The notes under the pieces: generated by a model
Databases searched by the model: none
What the model was told of the DNA's origin: nothing
What the model saw: the letters and a program-made list of their open reading frames with translations, nothing else
Position numbers and translations under genes: made by a program
Part shown: piece by piece, positions 7,971 to 17,401 of the stretch
How the letters are laid out: the number at the start of each line of letters is the position of its first letter
How positions within the stretch are numbered: position 1 is the stretch's first letter
NCBI GenBank assembly: GCA_002278935.1
Contig: NCJL01000006.1
Span: forward strand, 62,001-126,000
From: Gallionellales bacterium 39-52-133
GTDB lineage: Bacteria; Pseudomonadota; Gammaproteobacteria; Burkholderiales; Gallionellaceae
Length of the DNA: 64,000 nt
Direction: 5' to 3'

Positions 7971-9770
7971 ATGAACAAATTTAACCGCCACCTGTGGAAG
8001 CAATTCTGGGAAATTGCCAGACCTTACTGGTTCTCGGATGACAAATGGAAAGCGCGGGGGATGCTGGTTCTGCTGGGGATATTGTTGCTGGGCCAGACTG
8101 AGTTCAACGTGCTGCTCAACGAACAAACAGGCGAATTTACCTCAGCATTGGCAGCAAAGGACGCAGACAGATTCTGGTATGCCATCAAATATTGCCTCTT
8201 TATTTTAATCGTGGCCGTGCCGATTTATGCTTTCTACTACTATGTGAGGGACAAGCTTGCGGTTAACTGGCGACAATGGATCACGCACAAGTACCTGGAT
8301 AATTATTTCAGCAACCGCGCCTATTACAAACTGGTTTCAAATGCCGAGATAGACAACCCTGACCAGCGCATTGCGGAGGATATCAACACCTTCACCCAGC
8401 GGTCGCTGTATTTTTTCCTGATTATAATTGGTGAGATACTGCAACTCGTTGCTTTCAGCAGCGTGCTGTGGACGATTTCGAAGTCGCTGGTGTTTTTCCT
8501 GATTATTTATGCCATCGCCGGCACCGTGATTACGCTGGTGTTTTTTGGCAAGGTTTTGATCGGCCTTAATTTCTACCAGCTAAAACGCGAGGCCGATTTT
8601 CGCTTCAGCCTGATTCGTATCCGCGAAAATGCAGAATCAATAGCCTTGTACCGCGGCGAAGAGCAGGAGTCGGCGCATGTCAAAAAGCGCTTTCACGAAG
8701 CCTTTCTGAATTATTGCAAGCTGATCAAATGGCAACTCAATCTGAACTTGTTTCAGTATGCCTACAGCTTTCTGACCATCATCCTGCCCAGTGCAATCAT
8801 TGCCTCCCAGGTGCTTTCAGGCGAGCTTGAAGTGGGCCGCGCCATTCAGGCGGCCGGTGCCTTTGCCGCCATATTAAGTGCGCTTGCCGTGATTGTGGAT
8901 AATTTCGAAAGCCTCAGCAGATTTTTTGCCGGCATCGACCGCCTGAGCACCTTTTCGAAATCATTGAACGTGCAGGTGTCCGGCAAACCTTCCGCCCGCC
9001 AGAAAAAAAATGCGGTCATACATTCCGTGCAGGATTCGCGTCTGTCCCTGGAAAACCTTACGCTGCAAACGCCTGACTACAAACGAACGCTGATTACCAA
9101 CCTGACGCTGGAAATCAAAGCGGGAGAAAGTTTGCTCATCGTGGGTGCCAGTGGCGAGGGGAAAAGCTCATTGTTGCGTGCGCTCGCGGGCTTGTGGGAT
9201 TCGGGCAGCGGTATTATCGTGCGCCCAAGTGTGGAGGATATGCTGTTTTTGCCGCAGCATCCTTACATGATCCTGGGCAATCTGCGCAGCCAGTTGCTCT
9301 ATCCGAACACCATCGGCCCGCATACCATCGTGCCAAATGCCATAGGATCAAATACTATCGTGTCTGGTGCTGCAAAAAAGGAGGACCACGGCAAAGACAG
9401 AAAAGTGTCAGATGATGAGCTCTACCGTCTGCTGGACAGCGTTAATCTGCCGCATCTGGCGGAAAGACTAGGCGGCCTGAATGCGGATCTGGACTGGGGA
9501 AAAGTACTGTCGGTGGGAGAGCAGCAGCGGCTGGCCATGGCCAGAGTGTTGCTCTCGCAGCCGCGTTACGTGATGCTGGACGAAGCCACCAGCGCGCTCG
9601 ATACTGAAAACGAAGACAGCCTTTACCGGCAACTGATGGAGACCGCCACAACGCTGGTCAGCATCAGCCATCGCGAAACGGTGCTGAAATATCATCATCA
9701 CGTGCTGGAACTCACCGGGCATGGCAACTGGCAGTTGCATGCGGCAAAGGATTTCACGTTTAAATCCTAG
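7971..9770 (+). CDS. SbmA/BacA-like ABC transporter, fused permease and ATPase
   Basis: The 599-residue protein has a membrane domain (residues about 1-340, N-terminal WKQFWEIARPYW and several helices) and a nucleotide-binding domain (about 360-595). Walker A is GASGEGKSS (about 391-399), the signature is LSVGEQQR (about 512) and Walker B is YVMLDEATSALD (about 529). This arrangement matches the SbmA_BacA/YddA group, which moves peptides, cobalamin or very-long-chain fatty acids across the inner membrane; the substrate here is unknown. Between the conserved LRSQLLYP and the signature there is an unusual low-complexity insert with repeated NTI/TIV units (about 445-465) and a charged tail. It probably sits in an operon with the small anchored protein upstream. 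Confidence 0.85.
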   Translation: MNKFNRHLWKQFWEIARPYWFSDDKWKARGMLVLLGILLLGQTEFNVLLNEQTGEFTSALAAKDADRFWYAIKYCLFILIVAVPIYAFYYYVRDKLAVNWRQWITHKYLDNYFSNRAYYKLVSNAEIDNPDQRIAEDINTFTQRSLYFFLIIIGEILQLVAFSSVLWTISKSLVFFLIIYAIAGTVITLVFFGKVLIGLNFYQLKREADFRFSLIRIRENAESIALYRGEEQESAHVKKRFHEAFLNYCKLIKWQLNLNLFQYAYSFLTIILPSAIIASQVLSGELEVGRAIQAAGAFAAILSALAVIVDNFESLSRFFAGIDRLSTFSKSLNVQVSGKPSARQKKNAVIHSVQDSRLSLENLTLQTPDYKRTLITNLTLEIKAGESLLIVGASGEGKSSLLRALAGLWDSGSGIIVRPSVEDMLFLPQHPYMILGNLRSQLLYPNTIGPHTIVPNAIGSNTIVSGAAKKEDHGKDRKVSDDELYRLLDSVNLPHLAERLGGLNADLDWGKVLSVGEQQRLAMARVLLSQPRYVMLDEATSALDTENEDSLYRQLMETATTLVSISHRETVLKYHHHVLELTGHGNWQLHAAKDFTFKS

Positions 9771-9861
9771 CAGCCTGAATTAGTGATGCTTACATAATGC
9801 ATGACAAAATTTTAGTTTATGCTTTGTTACATTATCGACAATTTTATGTTCCATAGCATTC

Positions 9862-10015
9862 AAATCCCCCCCGGCCCCCTTTCACCCGCAAGGGGCACGC
9901 CGTTGTGTCCCCGTTGCTTCGCAACGACGCTGCCTCTGGCTAAAGTGGGGAACCTGCTTCGATCCAAATTGAGTCGTTACCCCACTTTGAGAAAGGGGGG
10001 CCAGGGGGGGATTTT
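9862..10015. repeat. C/G-rich inverted repeat (AAATCCCCCC...GGGGGGATTT family)
   Basis: The gene-free stretch 9771-10178 contains this element. It starts AAATCCCCCCCGGCCCCC and ends GGGGGGCCAGGGGGGGATTT, with internal CCCCACTTT and AAAGTGGGG arms and a small GTTGCTTCGCAAC hairpin. Related copies lie at 20512-20599, 24335-24419 and 53705-53743. It carries no open reading frame of note. I see nothing else in the gap, and no strong ribosome site before the next gene. Confidence 0.7.
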
Positions 10016-10178
10016 TAGCGTAATGAATTAAGTAAAGTCCAGTAGAAACTCGCATAATGCAGGAGCGCTATTCACCTCGCAGAGGAGCTACATCAGTCTT
10101 GATAAACAGGTTTGCAGTACAACATACTGAACTAACAGCTGCAATTTACTCACTCCTCTTAACAACGGTCTCAAAAAT

Positions 10179-12857
10179 ATGGGTCAGCATTATCTTAAGC
10201 CACTCTTCGCACCCGGCTCTGTCGCCGTGTTTGGCGCCAGCGAACGCGTGGATTCTATCGGGCAGATCGTGTTCAGCAATATGCTTGACAGCGGCTATCA
10301 GGGTGCATTGTTTCCCATCAATCCCAAGCTGGCAGAAGTGCAGGGGCACAAGGCCTACGCCTCGCTGTTTCAGATCAGCGACACGGTGGAACTGGCGGTG
10401 ATCGCCACGCCGCCGCAAACCGTGCCGGACATCATCGAAGACTGCGGCAAGCACGGGGTCAAGGCTGCGGTTATTATTACCGCGGGCTTTGCCGAAGCGG
10501 GCACTACCGGCCAGGCGCTGGAACACGCGGTGCTGGAGAATGCACGGCGCTACGGCATACGCCTGCTGGGGCCCAACTGCCTCGGCATCATGCGCCCGGA
10601 AATCGGCCTCAATGCCACTTTTAACAAGGGCGGCGCAAACAGCGGCAGGCTCGCTTTTGTGTCGCAGTCCGGCGCGCTGTGCACCGCGATCCTGGACTGG
10701 GCACAGACCAATGATGTGGGCTTTTCCAGCGTGGTGTCGATGGGTTCTTCCGCCGATGTGGACTTCGGCGAGATCCTCGACTATCTGGTGTCCGACCAGC
10801 AGACGCAGAGCATCCTGCTGTACATAGAAGGCATCCGCAACGCGCGCAGCTTCATGAGCTCGCTGCGCGCAGCCGCGCGCATCAAGCCGGTGATACTGGT
10901 CAAGGTGGGGCGGCATGCGGCGGGCTCCAAAGCCGCGATGTCGCATACCGCCTCACTGGTGGGGTCAGATGATGCATTTGATGCCGCGGTGCGGCGTGCC
11001 GGGGTGGTGAGGGTACAGAGCATCACGCAATTATTTTCAGCCGCCAAAGCGCTGTCCTGCGGCTTTCATCCCAGCGGCAAGCGGCTTGCGATTGTCACCA
11101 ACGGCGGCGGCCCGGGCGTGATGGCCACCGACCATGCGATAGACCTGGGACTGGAAATGGCTACGCTGTCGGACGCCACCATGGAAAAATTAAATCAGGC
11201 ACTGCCGCCGCACTGGTCGCATGCCAACCCGGTGGATGTGATCGGCGATGCGCAAGTCGACCGTTACCAGAGCGCGGTGCGCGCCTGTCTGGAAGACGCC
11301 AATGTGGACGGTGTGCTGACCATACTCACGCCGCAAGCCATGACCAAACCGCTGGAAGTGGCCAATGCGATGATCGACATTTCGCAGCAATACAGCAAAC
11401 CGCTGCTGACCTGCTGGATGGGTGAGTCGCAGGTGGCGGAGTCGCGCAGCGCGTTTAACCTGGCCAGAAAACCCAATTTCCGCACGCCCGAACCGGCGGT
11501 GGAAGTGTTCTCCTATCTGGCTTCCTACTATCGCAACCAGAAACTGCTGATGCAGATGCCGGGGCCGCTGTCGCACCATCTGGAGCCGGATGTGGAAAGT
11601 GCGCGCATGATCATCGATGGCGCATTGCAGGACAGGCGCAAGGTGCTGAGCGAAATGGAATCGAAAGCGCTGCTGTCGGCCTTCCATATTCCGGTGGCGC
11701 AAACCATGATCGCGCACTCGCCCAACGAGGCGCTGCTGATCGCCCAGCAGCTGGGCTTCCCGGTGGCAATGAAGGTTAACTCGCGCGACATCACGCACAA
11801 GACCGATGCGGGCGGCGTGCTGCTCAATCTGGCCAACGCGCAGGCGGTGACAGCGGCGTACCACGAGATTTTCGACAACATCAAGCGCAACCGCCCCGAT
11901 GCGCAGATGGACGGCGTGTCGATCGAGCCCATGGTGGTGAAGCCGAACGGGCGCGAGCTGATGGTGGGCGTCACTACGGATGCGGTATTCGGCCCGGTGA
12001 TCACCTTCGGCGCCGGCGGCACCATGGTGGAGGTGATGGGCGACCGCGCGGTGGCGCTGCCCCCGCTCAATACTTTTCTGGTGAATGACCTGATCCAGGG
12101 CACCCATGTCGCCAAGATGCTGGGCGCTTTCCGCCATATGCCGCCGGCCGATCTGGCGGCGCTGGAAAGCGTGCTGTTGCGCGTGTCGGAGATGGTGTGC
12201 GAACTGCCCGCACTGCTGGAAATGGATATCAACCCGCTGATCGTCGACGAGCACGGCGCACTGGCCGCCGACGCGCGCGTGGTGGTGGCGCTGCGCCAGC
12301 CCAGCGCCGACCGCTATGCGCACATGGCGATCTACCCCTACCCCACGCATCTGATCAGCCACTGGCAACTGGCCGACGGCAGCAGTATCACGATACGCCC
12401 GATACGCCCGGAGGACGCGGAAATAGAGCAGGCTTTCGTGCGCGGGCTATCGGAAGAGTCGCGCTACTTCCGCTTTATGTTCAGCGTGCAGGAACTGACC
12501 CCGGCGATGCTGGTACGCTTTACACAAATTGATTACAGCCGCGAAATGGCGCTGATCGTGGTGACTTTTGAGCAGGAAAAAGAAATCGAACTGGGTGTCG
12601 CGCGCTTTGCGATCAATCCGGATGGCGACAGCTGCGAATTCGCACTGGTGATTGCCGACACCATGCAGGGCAAGGGACTGGGCCAGAAACTGATGATCGC
12701 GCTGATGGACGCCGCGCGCGCCAAGGGTCTTAAAACCATGTCGGGCGAAGTATTGAAAAGCAATGCGAACATGCTGAAACTGATGACCAGACTGGGATTC
12801 GGCATGGAAGACAGCGCGGAAGATGCAACGATCAAACGTGTCGTCAAGGAGCTGTAG
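10179..12857 (+). CDS. Acyl-CoA-ligase-like/GNAT protein lysine acetyltransferase (Pat/YfiQ type)
   Basis: The 892-residue cytoplasmic protein has the order CoA-binding domain (about 1-130), succinyl-CoA-ligase-like domains (about 145-450), ATP-grasp-like domain (about 480-710) and a C-terminal GNAT acetyltransferase (about 735-890). This matches the Pat/YfiQ/Pka family. In that family the ligase-like part regulates and the GNAT part acetylates lysines, classically inactivating acetyl-CoA synthetase. The next gene, 190 bases downstream in the same direction, is a deacetylase-family enzyme, which supports a role in reversible acylation. The start at ATG 10179 has no strong Shine-Dalgarno site but fits the family N-terminus (FAPGSVAVFGAS). 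Confidence 0.88.
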   Translation: MGQHYLKPLFAPGSVAVFGASERVDSIGQIVFSNMLDSGYQGALFPINPKLAEVQGHKAYASLFQISDTVELAVIATPPQTVPDIIEDCGKHGVKAAVIITAGFAEAGTTGQALEHAVLENARRYGIRLLGPNCLGIMRPEIGLNATFNKGGANSGRLAFVSQSGALCTAILDWAQTNDVGFSSVVSMGSSADVDFGEILDYLVSDQQTQSILLYIEGIRNARSFMSSLRAAARIKPVILVKVGRHAAGSKAAMSHTASLVGSDDAFDAAVRRAGVVRVQSITQLFSAAKALSCGFHPSGKRLAIVTNGGGPGVMATDHAIDLGLEMATLSDATMEKLNQALPPHWSHANPVDVIGDAQVDRYQSAVRACLEDANVDGVLTILTPQAMTKPLEVANAMIDISQQYSKPLLTCWMGESQVAESRSAFNLARKPNFRTPEPAVEVFSYLASYYRNQKLLMQMPGPLSHHLEPDVESARMIIDGALQDRRKVLSEMESKALLSAFHIPVAQTMIAHSPNEALLIAQQLGFPVAMKVNSRDITHKTDAGGVLLNLANAQAVTAAYHEIFDNIKRNRPDAQMDGVSIEPMVVKPNGRELMVGVTTDAVFGPVITFGAGGTMVEVMGDRAVALPPLNTFLVNDLIQGTHVAKMLGAFRHMPPADLAALESVLLRVSEMVCELPALLEMDINPLIVDEHGALAADARVVVALRQPSADRYAHMAIYPYPTHLISHWQLADGSSITIRPIRPEDAEIEQAFVRGLSEESRYFRFMFSVQELTPAMLVRFTQIDYSREMALIVVTFEQEKEIELGVARFAINPDGDSCEFALVIADTMQGKGLGQKLMIALMDAARAKGLKTMSGEVLKSNANMLKLMTRLGFGMEDSAEDATIKRVVKEL

Positions 12858-12893
12858 AAATACACCCGCTTAACCTTAGCGTTAAACAATGGA

Positions 12894-12965
12894 CGTAGGG
12901 TGGGCATGTTTCATCTGCCCACGCAACTTCCGTGGGCACAGCCTGCGGCCTTTGCCCACCCTACG
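12894..12965. repeat. GTAGGGTGGGC inverted repeat
   Basis: CGTAGGGTGGGCA (12894-12906) pairs with TGCCCACCCTACG (12953-12965), with a second internal CTGCCCACG/CGTGGGCA pair. It lies just after the acetyltransferase stop and could terminate its transcript. Relatives occur at 24791-24823 and 48463-48533. Confidence 0.7.
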
Positions 12966-12973
12966 ATTATGTT

Positions 12974-13000
12974 AAAATATTAAATAAAATCAAATACTTA
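12974..13000 (+). promoter_or_regulatory. AT-rich motif with IHF-site core, copy a
   Basis: This 27-base motif starts AAAATATTAAATAA and ends with AATCAAATACTTA, which fits the IHF consensus WATCAANNNNTTR. It lies 48 bases upstream of the deacetylase ATG and nine bases after the GTAGGGTGGGC repeat. Six further copies occur in the window. IHF binding is inferred from sequence only. Confidence 0.5.
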
Positions 13001-13047
13001 TTAAATACAGACTTAAGCCTGATTAAAGCCAGAAAGGCCCAGCGCAG

Positions 13048-13971
13048 ATGAAAACCGCGTACCTGACCCACCCCTCCTCGCTCAAACACGATATGGGCGC
13101 AGGGCATCCCGAATGTGCCGCGCGCGTGCAGGCGATTGAAGACCAGCTCATCGCTTCCGGCCTGCTGCCCTTTCTTTTCCATTACGAAGCGCCTGCCGCC
13201 AGCAGGGAGCAACTGGCGCGCGTGCACTCAAGCGACTATATCGAATCCATCTTCAGGCAGGCGCCAGAGAAGGGCCTGGTTTATCTCGATCCCGATACCG
13301 CGATGAATCCCCACAGCCTGGAAGCCTCACTGCATGCGGCAGGCGCAAGCATTAAAGCGGTTGATCTGGTGATGACAGGCGAGGCGGAAAATGCGTTCTG
13401 CAATATACGCCCGCCCGGCCACCATGCCGGGCGCAACAGCGCGTCGGGCTTTTGTATCTTCAACAATGTCGCGGTGGCTGCCGCGCATGCGCTGGCACAC
13501 TACGGCTTGCAGCGCGTGGCAATTGCCGACTTTGATGTGCATCACGGCAACGGCACCGACGAAATTTTTAATGCAGACAATCGCGTGATGCTGTGCTCCA
13601 CTTTTCGCCATCCGTATTATCCCTACGCGGGTACCACTAGCGCCAACGAGCACATCATCAACGTGCCGCTGGCTGCGGGTGCCAGCGGCGCGGAATTTCG
13701 CGCCGCCGTAAGCGAACAATGGCTGCCTGCACTGGAGCATTTTCAGCCGCAACTGTTATTGATCTCGGCGGGCTTCGATGCGCACCGTGAAGATGACATG
13801 GGCGGGCTGGCATTGCGCGAAGCCGATTATGCCTGGGTGACCGAAGTATTGAAGGAGCTCGCATTGCGGCATGCCAATGGCCGCATTGTGTCCACGCTGG
13901 AAGGCGGGTATGCGCTGCACGCACTGGGGCGCAGCGCGACGGCACATATCAAGGTGCTTAGCGGACTGTGA
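13048..13971 (+). CDS. Histone-deacetylase-family amidohydrolase (AcuC/HDAC-like)
   Basis: The 307-residue enzyme keeps all expected residues of the arginase/deacetylase fold: His125-His126 in RPPGHHAG, zinc ligands Asp163 and His165 in DFDVHHGNGT, Asp244 in GFDAH, and EGGYALH near the C-terminus carrying the catalytic Tyr. Family members remove acetyl groups from protein lysines, polyamines or related amides using zinc. Its position behind a Pat-type acetyltransferase suggests that it reverses that modification, but polyamine deacetylation cannot be excluded. The AT-rich IHF-like motif lies in its upstream region. Confidence 0.9.
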   Translation: MKTAYLTHPSSLKHDMGAGHPECAARVQAIEDQLIASGLLPFLFHYEAPAASREQLARVHSSDYIESIFRQAPEKGLVYLDPDTAMNPHSLEASLHAAGASIKAVDLVMTGEAENAFCNIRPPGHHAGRNSASGFCIFNNVAVAAAHALAHYGLQRVAIADFDVHHGNGTDEIFNADNRVMLCSTFRHPYYPYAGTTSANEHIINVPLAAGASGAEFRAAVSEQWLPALEHFQPQLLLISAGFDAHREDDMGGLALREADYAWVTEVLKELALRHANGRIVSTLEGGYALHALGRSATAHIKVLSGL

Positions 13972-14028
13972 TCAACTTGCAGGTGCGCAGTTTCTGATTA
14001 TTGATCCGGCACGAATTGAAATCTACAA

Positions 14029-14094
14029 CCGTTCGTGCTGAGCCTGTCGAAGCACAACAATCCATTCACATTTCGACAAGCTCAATGCGAACGG
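14029..14094. repeat. Inverted repeat of the GAGCCTGTCGAA family
   Basis: The 23-base arms 14029-14051 (CCGTTCGTGCTGAGCC...) and 14072-14094 pair at 19 positions. The sequence matches a dispersed repeat known from many proteobacteria (TTCGACAGGCTCAGCACGAAC). It lies between the convergent deacetylase and diguanylate cyclase genes, so it may be a bidirectional terminator. Confidence 0.7.
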
Positions 14095-14184
14095 ATTCTC
14101 GGATAAACGATGAAATATCAATAAGGACTATGGCGCAGAAATCTGCGCTTCTATATAGATGTCTGGCCGACAGATTGCCTGACA

Positions 14185-15897
14185 TCAGGACGAAAACAGC
14201 ACCACCGTGTTGCGTCCGTTGCGCTTGGCGAGATACATGGCCGTATCGGCATTCTTGAGCAGAGTTTTCTCGTCGCTGCCGTGGTCAGGATAGACCGCAA
14301 CACCAATACTGGATGAGATATTCAGACTGTGTCCGGCTATCTCAAATGGCAGGTCGATGGCCTCGCGTATCTTCTCGGCAACCGCCATTGCCTTCTGCAC
14401 CGATTCAACCGAAGGCAGCAGCACCACAAATTCGTCGCCGCCTATGCGGGCGGCCGTATCTGATTCACGCAAGCAGCCGAGGATGCGGTTCGCTGCCTCC
14501 TTCAGCAGCAGGTCACCCATATCATGGCCCAGATTGTCATTGATATACTTGAACATATCCAGATCGAGGAACATCAGGGCCAGGTGCGAATTTTCCCGCT
14601 TGCTTGCCATAATCGCCTGGTGCAGACGGTCAGACAGCAGCGAGCGGTTGGGCAGGTCGGTCAGGATATCGTAATGCGCCAGATGATGAATATGCTCCGC
14701 TGCAATCTTGCGTTCGCTGACATCCCTGCCGGTGCCGGTAAAACCGATGACTTCACCGCTCAAATTTTTAAGTACGACGCCGTTGCACAGATAAGGCACC
14801 AGCACGCCATCGTGCCTGACAAAATGCACCTCCACGGTAGCCGATCCGTTTTTGAAGACATCGGCCACGCCTTTTACGGCGACCTGCCTGTCCGCGCTGG
14901 CGATAAATTCGGTCACATGCCTGCCCATCATTTGTCCGGGTGTGAGCCCGCAGAATTTCTCAAAACTCGAGTTCCACTGTATGAGCTCACCCTTGGTGTT
15001 ATATACATACAGAATATCCGGATTGGCCTCCATGATGGCCTGCAGCTCACTCAGCGCGGCAGCCAGATTTTCATTCAGCTTTTCCTTTTCATACTGCGCC
15101 TGTTCGATTTCTACTTTTTTCTCGCGCAAACCGTCGGTGGCTTCAACAATCCGGTTTTCCAGCATTCCACGGTCGCGCAACAATTGTGTCGCCATCTCGT
15201 CGATGCCTCTGGCCAGCTCGTTTAATTCGTTAATGTTGTATTGCGGGGACTTGCCGGCGTCCAGGTCGCCCTCGCCTATGCGGCTTATCTTCTGATGCAT
15301 TTGCAGAATGGGCCTGGTGATACCGCGGGCGGTTTTTAAAGCAAGAACCATGGCCACTGCAAAGACCATCAAGGTAAACAGCATACTGAATAACAGATAT
15401 TCATTTTTTTGGTGATTCAGGCGTTGCTTGCTGATTTCAATCAGCACGGCACCCAGCCTGTTGCTCGCAGCAGGCGCTGCACTCATCCCATCCAGATTGA
15501 TCTGGGTAGCCATGATAGGCTCGTACAATTGCAGCATGGCACTGTCCTGATACACGGCCTCCGTGTCAGAAGCAATCTTTTCTGCAGATCGCTTCAATCC
15601 GTGCCCGGCTTCCAATATCGGCACGAACTGACTGTCAAACACAATGACAGAACGCACATCCTCAAATGACAACGCAGCATCAACATTCTGTTTCAACAGG
15701 GTAGCATTACCGGAAAATACCGCATATTCGCTGGACGATGCCAGCTGGCGCGACAGCAACTGCGAGCGCTCAAGCAGCCCGCGATCGAGATCGGCGAAAT
15801 GCGTGAAAATAAAATAGCTTTCCAGCAATATCGCCATCACCAGTATGGGGATCAATGCCGCCAGCAGGGTTTGCCGTTCGATTCCGTGTCGCTTCAT
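14185..15897 (-). CDS. Membrane-bound diguanylate cyclase with HAMP, PAS and GGDEF domains
   Basis: The 570-residue inner-membrane sensor has two membrane helices (about 10-32 and 167-190) flanking a periplasmic domain, a HAMP linker (about 190-245), a coiled coil (about 245-285), a PAS domain (about 285-400) and a GGDEF domain (about 410-570). The active site reads GGDEF, and RESD lies five residues before it, an RxxD inhibitory site, so c-di-GMP synthesis with product inhibition is expected. Its ATG overlaps the TGA of the periplasmic binding protein gene (ATGA). That coupling suggests the binding protein delivers the signal to the periplasmic domain. Confidence 0.92.
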   Translation of the reverse strand: MKRHGIERQTLLAALIPILVMAILLESYFIFTHFADLDRGLLERSQLLSRQLASSSEYAVFSGNATLLKQNVDAALSFEDVRSVIVFDSQFVPILEAGHGLKRSAEKIASDTEAVYQDSAMLQLYEPIMATQINLDGMSAAPAASNRLGAVLIEISKQRLNHQKNEYLLFSMLFTLMVFAVAMVLALKTARGITRPILQMHQKISRIGEGDLDAGKSPQYNINELNELARGIDEMATQLLRDRGMLENRIVEATDGLREKKVEIEQAQYEKEKLNENLAAALSELQAIMEANPDILYVYNTKGELIQWNSSFEKFCGLTPGQMMGRHVTEFIASADRQVAVKGVADVFKNGSATVEVHFVRHDGVLVPYLCNGVVLKNLSGEVIGFTGTGRDVSERKIAAEHIHHLAHYDILTDLPNRSLLSDRLHQAIMASKRENSHLALMFLDLDMFKYINDNLGHDMGDLLLKEAANRILGCLRESDTAARIGGDEFVVLLPSVESVQKAMAVAEKIREAIDLPFEIAGHSLNISSSIGVAVYPDHGSDEKTLLKNADTAMYLAKRNGRNTVVLFSS

Positions 15898-16811
15898 GGT
15901 GCCACTCCCATTTCACTGCGCACCTGGATGGCGCTCTTGATATTCAAACCCAGCGAACGAGCCACCTGCTCATTGACTGACACTTCAAAATCTTTTGCAT
16001 ATTGCGCGGATGGCAGCAAACGGCTCACAGAAAACTCGCGGATGATCGCGGCAGATTGCGCGGCTATCTGTGCAGGCGTGCTGTACACCGCACACAAGGC
16101 ACCCGCCTTGACATAGGCGGCAGAAAAGCCAACCAGCGGAACCTTGCTTCTATAGGTAGCCAGCAGCACATTGCGTATTGTTGAAGTGTTATAGATTTCC
16201 GCGTCAGGCAACGCAAGCAGCACATCGCTGCCCAGCAGTATTTCCTGCAATGCAGCGTGCAGGCTGTTTGCCGAAGCAGTGGAGCGTTCCTTCAGCTCCA
16301 AGTTGCGCGCTTTCGCCAGCACGCGCAAGCTGCTTAACTCCCTGGGCGGGGTCGAGTAAAGCACACCGACTGATTTTGTATCCGGCAGCACTGTTGCAAT
16401 CAGCTCGAATTGACGCCTGAAAGGCTGATCAAGGTAGATAGCGGAGAGCATTCCGGCAGCATTATTCGCCGGAGAAACAAACTCATTCTGCAGCTTGCGG
16501 TACCCTTCCGCGGGGACCAGCACGGCGAGCATCGCCGCCGGCCTTGCCCGCGCCAGCGACAAAGCAGCATTCATACCCGCAGCAATCACAAGATCTGATT
16601 CCGGCAGCGGCGTGCCAACCCCGATCACGCGAAGTTTAACGTCGCTACCTTTAAGTTGCGCATCGAGTGCCTTGCTATATTCCAGATATGCGCCACCGCT
16701 CTCACTCAACACCAACGTAAGATTAAGCGTACCCGCATAAGCGCAGGAAAAAGACAGCAAGAAAGCTGCAATCAAGACTGTCCTAATTGCAGTGTAAAAA
16801 CGACAGATCAA
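15894..16811 (-). CDS. Periplasmic substrate-binding protein (ABC_sub_bind family)
   Basis: The 305-residue protein has an N-terminal signal peptide (about 1-26, VLIAAFLLSFSCAYA) and the two-lobed pattern of COG2984-type binding proteins (VIAAGMNAALSLARARPAAM, VGVLYSTPPRELSSLRVLAKA). No ABC permease or ATPase genes are nearby. Instead it overlaps the start of a diguanylate cyclase by four bases. It therefore probably senses a small ligand for c-di-GMP signalling rather than feeding a transporter. The ligand is unknown. Confidence 0.85.
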   Translation of the reverse strand: MICRFYTAIRTVLIAAFLLSFSCAYAGTLNLTLVLSESGGAYLEYSKALDAQLKGSDVKLRVIGVGTPLPESDLVIAAGMNAALSLARARPAAMLAVLVPAEGYRKLQNEFVSPANNAAGMLSAIYLDQPFRRQFELIATVLPDTKSVGVLYSTPPRELSSLRVLAKARNLELKERSTASANSLHAALQEILLGSDVLLALPDAEIYNTSTIRNVLLATYRSKVPLVGFSAAYVKAGALCAVYSTPAQIAAQSAAIIREFSVSRLLPSAQYAKDFEVSVNEQVARSLGLNIKSAIQVRSEMGVAP

Positions 16812-17401
16812 TAGAATACCCGGCCAGAAATTGAAACAAGCAACTACAGGTTATACCAGCATACCGGTTAATACGGCATTATTGCTCTACGATGACGGAC
16901 ATTGTCATCTCTCCCGAAAAACCTTCATAAGCTGCAACACAAATACAGTCCAAGGTAGCTCTGATAAAGTCCATTTTGTCGTTACCGCGCAGAGTGAGTT
17001 GTCGGGGCTTTAGCTCCTTACAACCACAGCGTACTCCTTGCGGGTGAAGGTGGTAACCCAGTAAATTCAAGGCACTGGATCCCTGCCTTCGCGGGGATGA
17101 GGACTAAATAAGGCATTCCCTGAATATCATGTCTGATAATTTGAATGCCCTGAAGTTTAATGGATAATCCTGATTTCGTGCTGAAAAATCCATCATAGCG
17201 GATTCACGTCAACTTATATGTTCGCTACTACACCCAGCCACACCCCCGCAACGTTCCGCGGGATGCAGGCACAGCCAAAAATTGAATTTGAATCCGCTCC
17301 CTGCCACATTCCCAGTGGCGAATCGGGATTTTTAGGTTGATAATGCCGGCCTGTAAAATAATTAGCACACAACCCCAACCAACAGACTCGGCTCACCTAC
17401 C
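16812..17401. other. 590-base intergenic region without a gene
   Basis: I see no supported gene here. About 17071-17103 carries the CTGGATCCCTGCCTTCGCGG-type sequence found dispersed in many proteobacteria, with a GCCTTCGCGGGG hairpin core. At about 17158-17178, TAATGGATAATCCTGATT resembles the terminal arm of the 4.5-kb hairpin element at 14 of 18 positions. Around 17240-17265 there is a short CCCGCAACGTTCCGCGGG near-palindrome. The region lies between divergent genes, so promoters for both are expected, but none could be assigned with confidence. Confidence 0.5.

Noticed and set aside
9862..10015. C-rich repeats as a CRISPR array
   Set aside because: Single inverted units with no regular spacers; copies are dispersed over 45 kb.
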